The notes: a model not told the origin generated them from the sequence alone. A stretch of 64,000 nt of DNA from Paenibacillus sp. V4I7 (GCF_030817275.1 NZ_JAUSZD010000002.1:3224001-3288000); one strand, 5' to 3'. Shown: positions 18,025 to 26,657, numbered from the stretch's first letter. A program made the numbers and translations.

Positions 18025-18145
18025 ATGAAAGCTCTAAATGGAAAAGTAGCTTTGGTAGCAGGCACAACACGTGGCAGAGGAATGCTATGTAAGTGATGCG
18101 GGTGGTCAAGGAATAGCGATTCAAGTTGATCATTTCAAGGAGGAA
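18025..18145 (+). pseudogene. Short-chain dehydrogenase with internal deletion
   Basis: Starts well (AAAGGAG, then MKALNGKVALVAGTTRGRG, the T-G-x-x-x-G-x-G cofactor loop of an SDR) but reaches TGA at once. In another frame YVSDAGGQGIAIQVDHF follows, which in intact SDRs lies about 35 residues further on. So most of the first Rossmann unit was deleted and the rest of the gene is missing. It runs directly into the ribosome binding site of the next gene. Confidence 0.65.
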
Positions 18146-18150
18146 AAATT

Positions 18151-18720
18151 ATGTCCAATAATGTACGCCCTAGAAGAATAATTTTAGATTTAGCAGTTAC
18201 TTTAGATGGATTTATTGAAGGGCAAAAAGGAGAAGTAGATTGGTGCATCATGGACTCTGATATGGGGTTCTCTAATTTTTTGAATCAAATTGATACTATT
18301 TTATATGGAAGAAAAAGCTACGATTTATGGGGACAATATACTCCAAAAACTGAAGATTCTGATACTGAAAAAGAAATTTGGAAATTAGTTCATAGCAAAG
18401 AAAAATATGTGTTTTCCGGAACGCAAAAAAGCATTGATAATGAAGCAATATTTATAAATGATAATATTCTTGAAGAAGTAAACAAATTAAAAAATAAGCC
18501 TGGTAAAGATATCTGGCTATATGGCGGAGCAAGTCTTATTACAATTTTTATAAATTTAGGGCTTGTTGATGAATTTAGATTATCTGTTCACCCTGTTATT
18601 TTGGGAAATGGAAAGCCTTTATTTATTGACATAAAAAAGAGGTTCAATTTGAAACTAGCAAATACAAGAAATTTTACCTCTGGCGTTGTTCAACTATGCT
18701 ATCATCTTAATGAGAAGTAA
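18151..18720 (+). CDS. Dihydrofolate reductase/RibD C-terminal family reductase
   Basis: A 189-residue protein of the RibD-C/DHFR-like superfamily: opening RRIILDLAVTLDGFIEGQKG, EVDWCIMDSDMG, TILYGRKSYDLWG, then KPGKDIWLYGGASLITIFIN (NADPH-binding loop) and EFRLSVHPVILGNGKPLF. Members of this stand-alone group (YwjB/YyaP-like) are predicted NADPH-dependent reductases; true folate reduction is not established. Strong AAGGAGG, 6 bases before ATG 18151. Lies between repeat copies E and F. Confidence 0.85.
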   Translation: MSNNVRPRRIILDLAVTLDGFIEGQKGEVDWCIMDSDMGFSNFLNQIDTILYGRKSYDLWGQYTPKTEDSDTEKEIWKLVHSKEKYVFSGTQKSIDNEAIFINDNILEEVNKLKNKPGKDIWLYGGASLITIFINLGLVDEFRLSVHPVILGNGKPLFIDIKKRFNLKLANTRNFTSGVVQLCYHLNEK

Positions 18721-18741
18721 TAAAATTCAAAAATAACCATG

Positions 18742-18823
18742 TTCAACTAACGGATACGATAGTGGAGGAGCTTGATAATAGCAGCTCCTTTTTTTTGTTC
18801 ATTAAAGTAACTGGCAGGTTTGT
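18742..18823 (+). repeat. Dispersed hairpin repeat, copy F
   Basis: 5' box AACTAACGGATACGATAGTG (18745-18764), hairpin GGAGCT (18767-18772) with AGCTCC (18783-18788), then ten T, so this copy can act as a terminator; 3' box AAAGTAACTGGCAGGTTT (18804-18821). Confidence 0.8.
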
Positions 18824-18929
18824 TTAAGAAGAAGGAAAAAAATAATAAGAGTTTAATGTATTATATTAAAAGAATGATTCGTGTAAAGATGAAAGTAATT
18901 CCTAATGTAAGAAATGGAGGGTACCACTC

Positions 18930-19397
18930 TTGTCTCAAGTAACTCTGAAAAAAATAACTTCTGAAAACTGGCGAGAAGCAATTGGACTTTCTGTAAATGT
19001 TGAGCAGCAAAAGTTTGTTGCCGCTGTCACACCTCCTGTTGCAATTGCTCTTGCCAAGGCGTACATCAGACCAGACGGCAAGACGGTCGATCCTTATGGG
19101 GTATACCAGCAGAATATCATGGTGGGTTTCTTCAATCTGCACTATACACCTGATAGCAAAGAAGACTATTGGCTTTTTCATTTTTTTATTGATAAAAGGT
19201 TTCAAAGAAGGGGATTAGGGTCTGCTGCGATAGACGTGTTGATTAAGCACATCAAAGACACCCATCTTTTTTGCCATCGCATTCGCTTGACTGTACATCC
19301 TGAAAACGATGCAGGCAAAAAATTCTACACGAGGCTTGGATTTACCGATGAGAATATTCTTACATACGGTGAACCGACATACTCCATTTATATTTAG
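18930..19397 (+). CDS. GNAT family N-acetyltransferase
   Basis: A 155-residue GNAT enzyme of the SpeG/PaiA-like type. The acetyl-CoA loop is visible as DKRFQRRGLGSAAIDVL (Q/R-x-x-G-x-G/A), followed by the beta-bulge strand HRIRLTVHPENDAGKKFYTR and the closing LGFTDENILTYGEPTYSIYI. It starts with TTG at 18930 behind GGAGGGT. Probable substrates are polyamines or other small amines; not provable here. Lies between repeat copies F and G. Confidence 0.85.
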   Translation: MSQVTLKKITSENWREAIGLSVNVEQQKFVAAVTPPVAIALAKAYIRPDGKTVDPYGVYQQNIMVGFFNLHYTPDSKEDYWLFHFFIDKRFQRRGLGSAAIDVLIKHIKDTHLFCHRIRLTVHPENDAGKKFYTRLGFTDENILTYGEPTYSIYI

Positions 19398-19407
19398 GCG
19401 TATCTTG

Positions 19408-19492
19408 TTCAACTTACGGGTAACGATAGCACTATAATAACTCAGGCTGCCGGTATACTTGGCAGCCTGTTCAAGTAACGGGCAGATTAGCG
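19408..19492 (+). repeat. Dispersed hairpin repeat, copy G
   Basis: 5' box AACTTACGGGTAACGATAGC (19411-19430), perfect 9-bp hairpin CAGGCTGCC (19443-19451) with GGCAGCCTG (19461-19469), 3' box CAAGTAACGGGCAGATTAGC (19472-19491). A further weak 3'-box-like stretch follows at about 19530-19560, maybe a second, decayed copy. Confidence 0.8.
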
Positions 19493-19589
19493 TAATAGAT
19501 GACACGAATCTCCTTGAAATTAGCAACCTATTCAAATAAGTAAGCCAGGGCAGGATTATACAGATAATAAGATTTTATTAATTCAACAG

Positions 19590-19626
19590 GACGGTAAATG
19601 ACTCAATGGTCATCTGCCGTTTTTTA
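19590..19626 (+). terminator. Probable intrinsic terminator
   Basis: Imperfect stem with ACGG/CCGT at the base and ATGAC/GTCAT at the tip (19591-19620) followed by TTTTTT. It lies in the space between repeat copy G and the small membrane protein. Confidence 0.55.
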
Positions 19627-19722
19627 TAATTTTAACGAGTGGTTTGATTTACAAAATGTGGTAAAATTATTGGTGAGGTTCTTATGAGGACTTTACTTAT
19701 TCGATGAAAGGTGGAAATTTTC

Positions 19723-19923
19723 ATGGAGAGAAATCTTTTACTGGCAATTTCATTTTTAATGGGATTTGGTTTACTTATTTTCCCTACTCCAGAAATGTTA
19801 ACTTTCGATGGTACTCATGCTCTAGGAACCTTTTTAAAGAACACATTAAACATATTTGGTATACTATTAATGGTATATAGTAGTATAGAAGTCGTTATTA
19901 AATTATTTAAGTCACGAAATTAA
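19723..19923 (+). CDS. Small membrane protein of unknown function
   Basis: A 66-residue protein with two hydrophobic helices, about residues 4-20 (LLLAISFLMGFGLLIFP) and 36-55 (LNIFGILLMVYSSIEVVI), and a Lys/Arg C-terminal tail. AAAGGTGG sits about 9 bases before ATG 19723; an in-frame GTG at 19711 overlaps that site. No family recognised. Last gene of the run; repeat copy H follows 11 bases after the stop. Confidence 0.55.
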   Translation: MERNLLLAISFLMGFGLLIFPTPEMLTFDGTHALGTFLKNTLNIFGILLMVYSSIEVVIKLFKSRN

Positions 19924-19934
19924 GTAATAATGTA

Positions 19935-20015
19935 TTGCTAACATAGAACATTAGTTAAATAACTACACGAAGGCAGCCTAATGAATGATTCGGCTGCCTT
20001 CGTTACGGGCAGTTA
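19935..20015 (+). repeat. Dispersed hairpin repeat, copy H
   Basis: 5' box GCTAACATAGAACATTAGTT (19937-19956), perfect 11-bp hairpin CGAAGGCAGCC (19968-19978) with GGCTGCCTTCG (19992-20002), 3' box CGTTACGGGCAGTTAAC (20001-20017). The stem and the 3' box overlap by two bases. Confidence 0.8.
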
Positions 20016-20047
20016 ACCGCAACTAATGGTGATTTTTATCGTCATTA

Positions 20048-20368
20048 GTGGGTAGGAATAATTTTACGATGCTGCTTCAGAGTCATGCGGGCGAGCTTCA
20101 TCTGCTCCCGGCGCTTCCGGCAGCTTGGTCAACGGGCTTCGTTCAAGGGCTGCGCGCTAGAGGCGGCTATACGGTCGACTTGGAATGGAAGGACGGCAGT
20201 CTGACGAAGGCCGTAATTGCCTCTACTGCCAGTGGACCATGCTGTATCCGAAGCGCGATCAGTTGTTCGATTACAGTGGAAGGGAAACCGGTCGAATCCG
20301 AGAGGCCGGCCGGCCTTCTCCGCTTTCATGCGGATGCCGGCGTCGTCTACACCGTGCTTCCGGATTGA
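20048..20368 (+). pseudogene. GH95 alpha-L-fucosidase-like, C-terminal relic
   Basis: From about 20069 the frame reads [20 protein letters not shown], then [20 protein letters not shown], and ends VYTVLPD stop. This is the conserved end of GH95 enzymes (compare the GH95 gene ending at 26657, which has LLPALPETWPEGSVSGFRAR). All of the catalytic domain is missing. It is much richer in G/C than the run of small genes just upstream, so a boundary between the accessory run and the glycan locus lies near 20,040. Confidence 0.65.
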
Positions 20369-20485
20369 AACGATTGCTTGCGTCAACGCCAATGCCCAAG
20401 CAGGGAAGAGTGAAATAAAACCGCTTGTCGCTGCAGTTTAATCCGTGATCAAAGCAGAACTAGGCCGCACTAGCATTGGCCGGTA

Positions 20486-20531
20486 GATGACCCTCGGAAT
20501 TCGTCAATTCGTCGGGGGTCATCTATTTTTT
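20486..20531 (+). terminator. Intrinsic terminator
   Basis: Stem GATGACCCTCG (20486-20496) with CGGGGGTCATC (20513-20523), one G-T pair, then TATTTTTT. It isolates the GH95 relic from the sugar ABC operon. Confidence 0.8.
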
Positions 20532-20728
20532 GTCCAGAAACGGAAGCGTACGAGGGACGATATCGCCGCGTTCTATGCGGATCGCAAACCGATTTGAACG
20601 GCGGCAACGGGATGCTATTGTCCGGGCACCTTGCCATCCGATCTTCAAAAATGACAACGATTTCTTAAGAATGTTGGCTTTCGACGCTCTGATTCGAAGA
20701 GTATACTGAAAACAAAGGAGGAGCAGAT

Positions 20729-21712
20729 ATGGAGTTGGATACACGCGTAACCGGAATTAAGGGAAAAACAGAACAGCGAACGCAGTTTTGGAAGCGGTTT
20801 AAAAAACAAAAAACGCTGCACCTGTTCGTTGGGCTCGGCATGATATTTTTGCTTGTCTTCGCCTATACGCCGATGTTCGGCATTCTAATGGCATTTAAGC
20901 AGTATTCCATCTCTACCGGAATTAAGGGCATTTTTACAAGCGAATGGGTGGGATTAAAGCATTTCAAGGAGTTCTTTAATGACTATCAGTTTGGAACAAT
21001 CGTTCGAAATACGCTGGCATTGAGTCTGCTAAAAATCCTTTTTGCTTTTCCGGCTCCCATATTGCTGGCCATTCTATTAAGCGAAGTAAAAAATTTGAAG
21101 TTTAAGCGTTTTGTCCAAACGATCAGCTATTTGCCCCATTTCATCTCGTGGGTTGTCGTCGCAGGCATCGCTTTCGCCTTCCTGTCGACGGATATCGGGA
21201 TGGTCAATAAAGCGCTTCTAGGGCTAGGCATAATCGACAAGCCGCTTGACATATTGACGAACCCCAACTATTTCTGGGGACTGGCGACTGGAAGTGCCGT
21301 CTGGAAGGAGATGGGCTGGTGGACGATTATCTTCCTGGCCGCCATAGCGGGCATTAACCCGTCATTATACGAAGCCGCGCAGATCGACGGAGCGGGCCGC
21401 TTGGCTCGAATTCGCCATATTACGTTCCCTGGAATGAAAGGAACGATCGTCGTTGTACTTATTCTGACGATCGGAAGCATTCTGGGCGGAGGATTGGTGG
21501 GCTCCAACTTCGAGCAGGCGTTTCTGTTCGGCAACAGCATCAACAATCCGACCTCGGAGATCGTGCAAACTTATGCGTTTAAGGTCGGATTAAGAGACGG
21601 GAGATTTTCCTATGCGGCAGCGATTGATTTGATCCAGTCCGTCATTTCCGTCATCCTGATTTTCTCCAGCAACTACATTGCCAAACGCACTTCGGGATCA
21701 AGTCTATTCTAG
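20729..21712 (+). CDS. lplB: Sugar ABC transporter permease, LplB type
   Basis: A 327-residue inner-membrane permease with six hydrophobic helices and the cytoplasmic coupling loop EAAQIDGAGRLARIRHITFP near residues 215-235. The opening LHLFVGLGMIFLLVFAYTPMFGI and the ending AAIDLIQSVISVILIFSSNY are typical of the LplB/YtcP group that imports oligosaccharides (CUT1). AAAGGAGGAG lies 7 bases before the ATG. First gene of an operon lplB-lplC-binding protein-GH95; the ATPase is not encoded here, and in this family a shared MsmX-type ATPase usually serves. Confidence 0.9.
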   Translation: MELDTRVTGIKGKTEQRTQFWKRFKKQKTLHLFVGLGMIFLLVFAYTPMFGILMAFKQYSISTGIKGIFTSEWVGLKHFKEFFNDYQFGTIVRNTLALSLLKILFAFPAPILLAILLSEVKNLKFKRFVQTISYLPHFISWVVVAGIAFAFLSTDIGMVNKALLGLGIIDKPLDILTNPNYFWGLATGSAVWKEMGWWTIIFLAAIAGINPSLYEAAQIDGAGRLARIRHITFPGMKGTIVVVLILTIGSILGGGLVGSNFEQAFLFGNSINNPTSEIVQTYAFKVGLRDGRFSYAAAIDLIQSVISVILIFSSNYIAKRTSGSSLF

Positions 21713-21727
21713 GAAAGGGGAGCGTGC

Positions 21728-22609
21728 ATGCAGCTCAGCCAAAAACAAAAAGATCGTATCATGGACGCTATGATTTATGCATTACTAGCCATTCTGACGT
21801 TATCGATGCTTTATCCGTTCTATTACGTCCTGATTCTTTCCTTCAATAAAGGAACCGATTCGCTTCTTGGGGGCGTCTATCTATGGCCAAGGACCTTTTC
21901 CTTTGAAAATTACGCGCGATTTTTGGATGACCCCCACTGGTACCGTGCTTTTTTGGTCACGATTATGAGAACGCTTGCGGGAACCGCCCTAGGCGTCCTT
22001 TTTACCTGTTTGGTTGCTTATGGGCTGTCTCACCGCGATCTTCTGTTTCGCAAAGGTTATTTCACGGTCATTATATTCGCGATGTACTTTTCCGGCGGTT
22101 TGATACCGTATTACGTCGTTCTGCGCTCACTGGGGCTGCTGAACACGTTTGGTGTCTATGTCATTCCTTCCATGTTAAGTACGTTTTTTCTGCTGATAGC
22201 CATTTCGTTCTTTCAGGAAATTCCGAGTGAACTCAAGGAGTCGGCTTACATGGACGGGGCTACCGAGCTCGTTATTTTCTACCGGATCATCCTTCCCGTC
22301 TCTATGCCGCTGATCGCAACCATGTCGCTTTTCTTGGGGGTTGGTCAATGGAACTCTTGGCTGGATTCCGCTTACTTCGTGCAGTCGGAAGGTCTGCGGA
22401 CGCTCGCTTTCCGGATGATGGAGGTTATCAACAAGAGCAATGCGCCGATGGACGCTATAGCCGTTGCGAACAGCGCTTCAGCGGGCGTCACCAGCTATTC
22501 TCTTCAGGTAGCGGCTATGGTTATATCTATCGCGCCTATCGTGTGCGTCTATCCGTTCCTCCAGAGGTTTTTCATTCAAGGCATTATGCTGGGTTCCGTG
22601 AAGGGTTGA
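21728..22609 (+). CDS. lplC: Sugar ABC transporter permease, LplC type
   Basis: A 293-residue permease, partner of the LplB protein, 15 bases downstream. Six hydrophobic helices; the conserved coupling loop is ELKESAYMDGATELVIFYRI followed by ILPVSMPLIATMSLF. The C-terminal VYPFLQRFFIQGIMLGSVKG is the standard end of carbohydrate-uptake permeases of this family. AAAGGGGAGCG precedes the ATG. Together the two proteins form the membrane channel for the sugar delivered by the lipoprotein encoded next. Confidence 0.9.
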   Translation: MQLSQKQKDRIMDAMIYALLAILTLSMLYPFYYVLILSFNKGTDSLLGGVYLWPRTFSFENYARFLDDPHWYRAFLVTIMRTLAGTALGVLFTCLVAYGLSHRDLLFRKGYFTVIIFAMYFSGGLIPYYVVLRSLGLLNTFGVYVIPSMLSTFFLLIAISFFQEIPSELKESAYMDGATELVIFYRIILPVSMPLIATMSLFLGVGQWNSWLDSAYFVQSEGLRTLAFRMMEVINKSNAPMDAIAVANSASAGVTSYSLQVAAMVISIAPIVCVYPFLQRFFIQGIMLGSVKG

Positions 22610-22622
22610 TTTTGTTGGCATG

Positions 22623-22646
22623 ATATTAAAGCGTTTGCTTTAATAT
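22623..22646 (+). promoter_or_regulatory. Perfect palindrome, cre-like operator or stem-loop
   Basis: ATATTAAAGC (22623-22632) and GCTTTAATAT (22637-22646) form a perfect 10-bp inverted repeat with a 4-base centre. The core AAGCGTTTGCTT resembles a catabolite-responsive element for CcpA or a related LacI-type regulator; as RNA it would also form a stem between the permease and binding-protein genes, which often tunes their relative expression. Confidence 0.5.
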
Positions 22647-22672
22647 AAACATCACTTGTTGGAGGGGTTATT

Positions 22673-24238
22673 TTGAAAAGAAACAAAGGGAAGAAGGCAC
22701 TGCTCTTATCGCTCATCCTAATGATGACGATAGCGCTGATGTCCGCATGCGGAAATAACAACGATGGTCAAGTCAATAACTCGGTGGGGAGCGAACCGCC
22801 CGCCAAAAGCAACGAGGTGAAGGAGCTATCCCTGTTTATCGATGCCTCCTGGTATCCGGTGAAGGAATGGACGGGAGCGGTTGCCGAGAAAATTACCGAA
22901 AAGACGGGAATCAAGCTGAAAGTGACAGTAGCCACGGACGACAAGCAGCTTCCGCTCATGATCGCGTCCGGCGATCTCCCGGATCTGGTTTTTACTAACG
23001 CGAACATCGAACGGATGTCCGATTCGAAGCTTTCTTATCCTTGGAACGAGCTGATCGAGAAATACGCGCCTGACTTTAAGATCGATCCGATACGAATTGC
23101 GATCCACACGATGGATGACGGCAATTTCTATACGGTGCGCAACTCCTTCGCGACGCAGGAGGAAATGGCGCAGAACAAATACTCGGTCGGCAGCGACGGC
23201 AACCCGGGTATCGCGGTGCGCGAGGATATTCTGCAAGAGCTCGGCAATCCGTCAATAGACACCATTGACGACTTTATGAAGGTTTTGGGCATGGTCAAAG
23301 AAAAATATCCGGACATGATCCCTCTGATCATGGACAAAGATTGGATCGAGCAATACTTCCTGACGCAGTTCGGCGTCGAGGGCCTTCTGGACGGCTGGTA
23401 TGAGCGGGACGGAAAAGTGGACTATGCGATCAGACAGCTGAAAATGCTGGATTTCTTCAAGTTTATGAACCGTCTGTACCGCGAAGGGGACATTCTGGCG
23501 GAGAACTTCGCCTATACGAACGATCAGATCGACGATCAGTATGCGACCAGCGGGAAGGCATTCGCGCATATGCATACGGTCAGCATAGCAGACTCGGACA
23601 ATATCAAGGTCAAAAACGCCGGCGGTTCGTATACGTTCCAAATGCTGCCTAGCTCCATTTCGAAAGATGCGAAAGCGGTCAGCTCCGGACTGGGCTTTGC
23701 AGGTACGTTTATCACGAAGAAAAACAAGGACCCGGAGGCGTCGATCAAGTTCCTTCAATATCTGGCGAGCGACGAAGGCAAAAAGTTAACGATGTTCGGC
23801 GTCGAGGGCGAGCATTGGACCTGGAACGACCAAGGGTATCCGAATTTGAAATACGATCCGTCCGACGCCGATTTCGTCAACAGCAACGGAATCAAATGGT
23901 GGTACCTGTACAACGACGGCGTTACGGAAGGCATGTTGAGCTACGTACCGGGAGCGCAGAAGACGAAAGCGTTGATGGAAAGAAAGGCGTTCACGGTTTA
24001 CAAGCCGGAGCTCGGCTTGATTCAGCTGCAGCCGGATTCGGACGAGAAGACGATCAAAACGAAGATCGACGAGATGATCAAAAACGAGAAGGTTAAAATC
24101 TACTTGGCGAAGTCGGAGGAAGAAGCCGTGGCAAACTACGAGAGCATCGTGAAGAACGCCGAGAAGATCGGTCTGGATCGCTTGGTGGATTGGGCTAACC
24201 AAACCTATCAGAAGAAGAAGGATTTGTTTAAAAAATAA
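22673..24238 (+). CDS. Extracellular sugar-binding lipoprotein, LplA type
   Basis: A 521-residue solute-binding protein. The signal peptide has a Lys/Arg start, hydrophobic core LLLSLILMMTIALM and lipobox ALMSAC with Cys near residue 26, so it is anchored outside the membrane. The body shows the family pattern (ITEKTGIKLKVTVATDDKQL, IASGDLPDLVFTNA, PLIMDKDWIEQYFLTQFGVE, QYLASDEGKKLTMFGVEGEH). Start is TTG 22673 behind GGAGGGG. It delivers an oligosaccharide to the two permeases; the GH95 gene downstream suggests a fucose-containing ligand, by inference only. Confidence 0.9.
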   Translation: MKRNKGKKALLLSLILMMTIALMSACGNNNDGQVNNSVGSEPPAKSNEVKELSLFIDASWYPVKEWTGAVAEKITEKTGIKLKVTVATDDKQLPLMIASGDLPDLVFTNANIERMSDSKLSYPWNELIEKYAPDFKIDPIRIAIHTMDDGNFYTVRNSFATQEEMAQNKYSVGSDGNPGIAVREDILQELGNPSIDTIDDFMKVLGMVKEKYPDMIPLIMDKDWIEQYFLTQFGVEGLLDGWYERDGKVDYAIRQLKMLDFFKFMNRLYREGDILAENFAYTNDQIDDQYATSGKAFAHMHTVSIADSDNIKVKNAGGSYTFQMLPSSISKDAKAVSSGLGFAGTFITKKNKDPEASIKFLQYLASDEGKKLTMFGVEGEHWTWNDQGYPNLKYDPSDADFVNSNGIKWWYLYNDGVTEGMLSYVPGAQKTKALMERKAFTVYKPELGLIQLQPDSDEKTIKTKIDEMIKNEKVKIYLAKSEEEAVANYESIVKNAEKIGLDRLVDWANQTYQKKKDLFKK

Positions 24239-24244
24239 GACTGG

Positions 24245-24280
24245 GTCCGTCAGGAGCGCTGCGCGTTCCTGACGGACTTT
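24245..24280 (+). terminator. Hairpin terminator or attenuator
   Basis: Perfect 11-bp stem GTCCGTCAGGA (24245-24255) with TCCTGACGGAC (24267-24277) followed by only TTT, so it may terminate partially and reduce expression of the downstream GH95 gene. Confidence 0.65.
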
Positions 24281-24306
24281 GCACGCTATATTGCAGGTGA
24301 AGGCAA

Positions 24307-26657
24307 ATGGGAGAACGGAAAGGCGGGAAAATGATGAAGCTGGAGTATGATTCGCCCGGTACGGCATGGAAAGAGGCTCTTCCGATTGGCAACGGACGGC
24401 TGGGAGCAATGGTGTTCGGAGCAGCGGAAACGGAAAGAATCCAGATCAACGAGGAGACGTTGTGGTCGGGGGCGCCGCACGATTATAACCGGCCTGACGC
24501 GGGGCAATATTTGCAAGAAGTCCGGAGCCTGATTTTCAATGATCGGATCGAGGAGGCGGAGCGGCTGTTTCTGGACCGCATGATGGGCGAGCCGATCCAT
24601 CTGCAAGCCTACCTGCCTTTTTGCGAGCTGAATCTGGCGTTCCCCGGGCATCGCGAGGTTACGCGATATCGGCGTGAATTGGATCTGCGGCGGGCGGTGG
24701 CGACCGTATCCTATGAAGCCGACGGATGCGAATACACGCGCGAAATCTTCTGTTCCCGCCCGAGCGGCTGCCTGGTGATTCGGCTTTCGTGCGGCGAGCG
24801 GGGCAGTATCGCCGTAGACGCGTCTTTGTCCAGCGTCCACCCCGATGCGTCCGTTCAATCGGACGGCAGCCGTGCGATTCGGCTGACTGGATGGACCGGA
24901 ACGCGCAAGGGTCCAAGAAATTGGAGCGGCTCTTGGGAAGGTCCGGGACTCCGATTCGAAGGGAGGCTCACGGCTTTTTGCGAAGGCGGCTCGTGCGCGG
25001 CCGGCGACGGCGGCCTGCGCATAGCGGAAGCGAGTGCCGTAACCCTCGTTTTTTCCGGAGCGACAAGCTTCTTGAACTACCGGGACATGGGGGGCGATCC
25101 TTCGGAATTGAACAATCGGTATATGGCGCGCGTCTCCGAACGACCTTATCGCGAGTTGCTGGACGAACACGTCGAAGACCATAAAGCCTTGTATGAACGA
25201 GTCTCGATAAGGCTGGGGGGAGCCGGGGCGGACGAGCGAACTGGCGGCAAGCGGCGTCCGACGGATCGGCGCGTACACGACATTCGGGAGACGGAGGACC
25301 CGTCGCTCGCCGCGTTATATTTTCAGTTCGGCCGGTATTTGCTCATTGCGTCTTCCAGACCGGGCGATCAGCCTTCCAACTTGCAAGGCATATGGAATGA
25401 AGAAGAATGGCCGGAATGGGGAAGCAAATGGACGACCAACATCAACGTCCAGATGAATTACTGGCCGGCGGAGGTCGGAAACTTGCCGGAATGCCACCTG
25501 CCGCTGTTCGATCTGATCGACGATCTTCGCGTCACCGGCGCGCGCACGGCGGAACTCTATTACGGCGCGAAGGGCTTCGTCGTCCACCACAATACCGATT
25601 TATGGCGCGCCGCGGCCCCGGTCGACATCCATGCCGGAATATGGCCGATGGGCGGGGTATGGTTGGTCCAGCACTTATGGGATCACTACGAATACAATCC
25701 CGACCTTGACTTTCTGAGGGTACGGGCCTACCCTGCCATGAAAGAAGCCGCCCGATTCGTGATGGACTTCCTGGTGGAGGCTCCCGAAGGCGTCAAATTC
25801 GCCGGTCTGCTGATTACCAATCCTTCCTATTCGCCGGAGAACGCGTATCGGGACGGCCACGATCGAAGAAGGCATCTCACGATCTCGTCCACGATGGACG
25901 TGCAGTTGATCCGAGACTTGCTCGAACGTTGTTTGATCGCAAGCGAGCTGCTGGGCGAAAATTCGGCGTTCGAACACGAAATCCGAAAGGTTCTGGACCG
26001 GATCCCCCCATGCAAATCGGACGATTCGGCCAATTGCAGGAATGGCCGGAGGATTGGGATCGACCGGAAGATTCGAACGGCCACGTTTCTCACCTTTACG
26101 GCTTATATCCCGGCAATCAGATATCCGAGGATACGCCCGAAACGTTCGAGGGGGCGCGCAAAAGCCTCGAGCTTCGCCATCGGAGCAAGGACCGAATCCT
26201 GGCTTGGCCGGCTGCTTGGCGGATAGCGCTGCACGCCAGATTGCGAGACGGGGAGAGCGCGCGCAAGCGGCTCGTCGATCTCTTGGCGGGATCGACCAAT
26301 CCGAATCTGCTCAATCAGCATGAGCCGTTTCCGATGCAGATCGACGCCAATTTCGGCGGAACCGCGGGCATTGCGGAAATGCTGCTGCAAAGCCGATCCC
26401 GCTATCGAAACGGAAAAGCCGAATACGAAATCGAATTGCTTCCTGCCTTGCCGGAAACATGGCCGGAAGGCTCCGTCTCGGGCTTTCGCGCCAGAGGGGG
26501 ATTCGAAGTCGGCATGACTTGGGCGGAAGGAAGCTTAATCGGCGCCGAGATCCGTTCCCTTTGCGGAATGCCTTGTACGCTGCGCTATAGGAAGCGATCG
26601 ATCCGATACACCGTGAAGGCTGGCGAATCGTTTCAATTTGATCCGTTCTCACGTTAA
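24307..26657 (+). pseudogene. GH95 alpha-L-fucosidase-like glycoside hydrolase with a frameshift
   Basis: Two overlapping frames together give a normal GH95 protein of about 780 residues. The first, 24307 to about 26005, has the N-terminal beta domain (EALPIGNGRLGAMVFG, INEETLWSGAPHDYN) and the alpha/alpha barrel (QPSNLQGIWNEEEWPEWGSK, TNINVQMNYWPAEVGNLPEC, HHNTDLWRAAAPVD). The second, from about 26010, continues with PMQIGRFGQLQEWPEDWDRP, EPFPMQIDANFGGTAGIAEM and ends near 26657. The switch is at a run of six C (26004-26009); one more C restores the frame. No signal peptide, so a cytoplasmic enzyme acting on imported oligosaccharide is expected if functional. The shift could be real or a sequencing error in the homopolymer. 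ATG 24331 is an alternative start. Confidence 0.8.

Noticed and set aside
13878..20015. Repeats as true integron attC sites
   Set aside because: The boxes do not contain a consistent RYYYAAC ... GTTRRRY pair (some 5' ends fit, the 3' ends read GTTAACG or GTAACGG), and no integron integrase is present. I keep only the architectural analogy.
13878..20015. Repeats as a CRISPR array
   Set aside because: Copies are about 0.5-1.5 kb apart with genes between, vary in the middle, and no cas gene is near.
13878..20015. Repeats as ordinary intrinsic terminators only
   Set aside because: Copies F, K and L have T-runs, but B, D, E, G and H have none, and the conserved boxes on both sides are not explained by termination.
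24286..25278. Long minus-strand frame opposite the GH95 gene
   Set aside because: It lies fully antisense to a well-supported coding region of high G/C content and has no recognisable domain.
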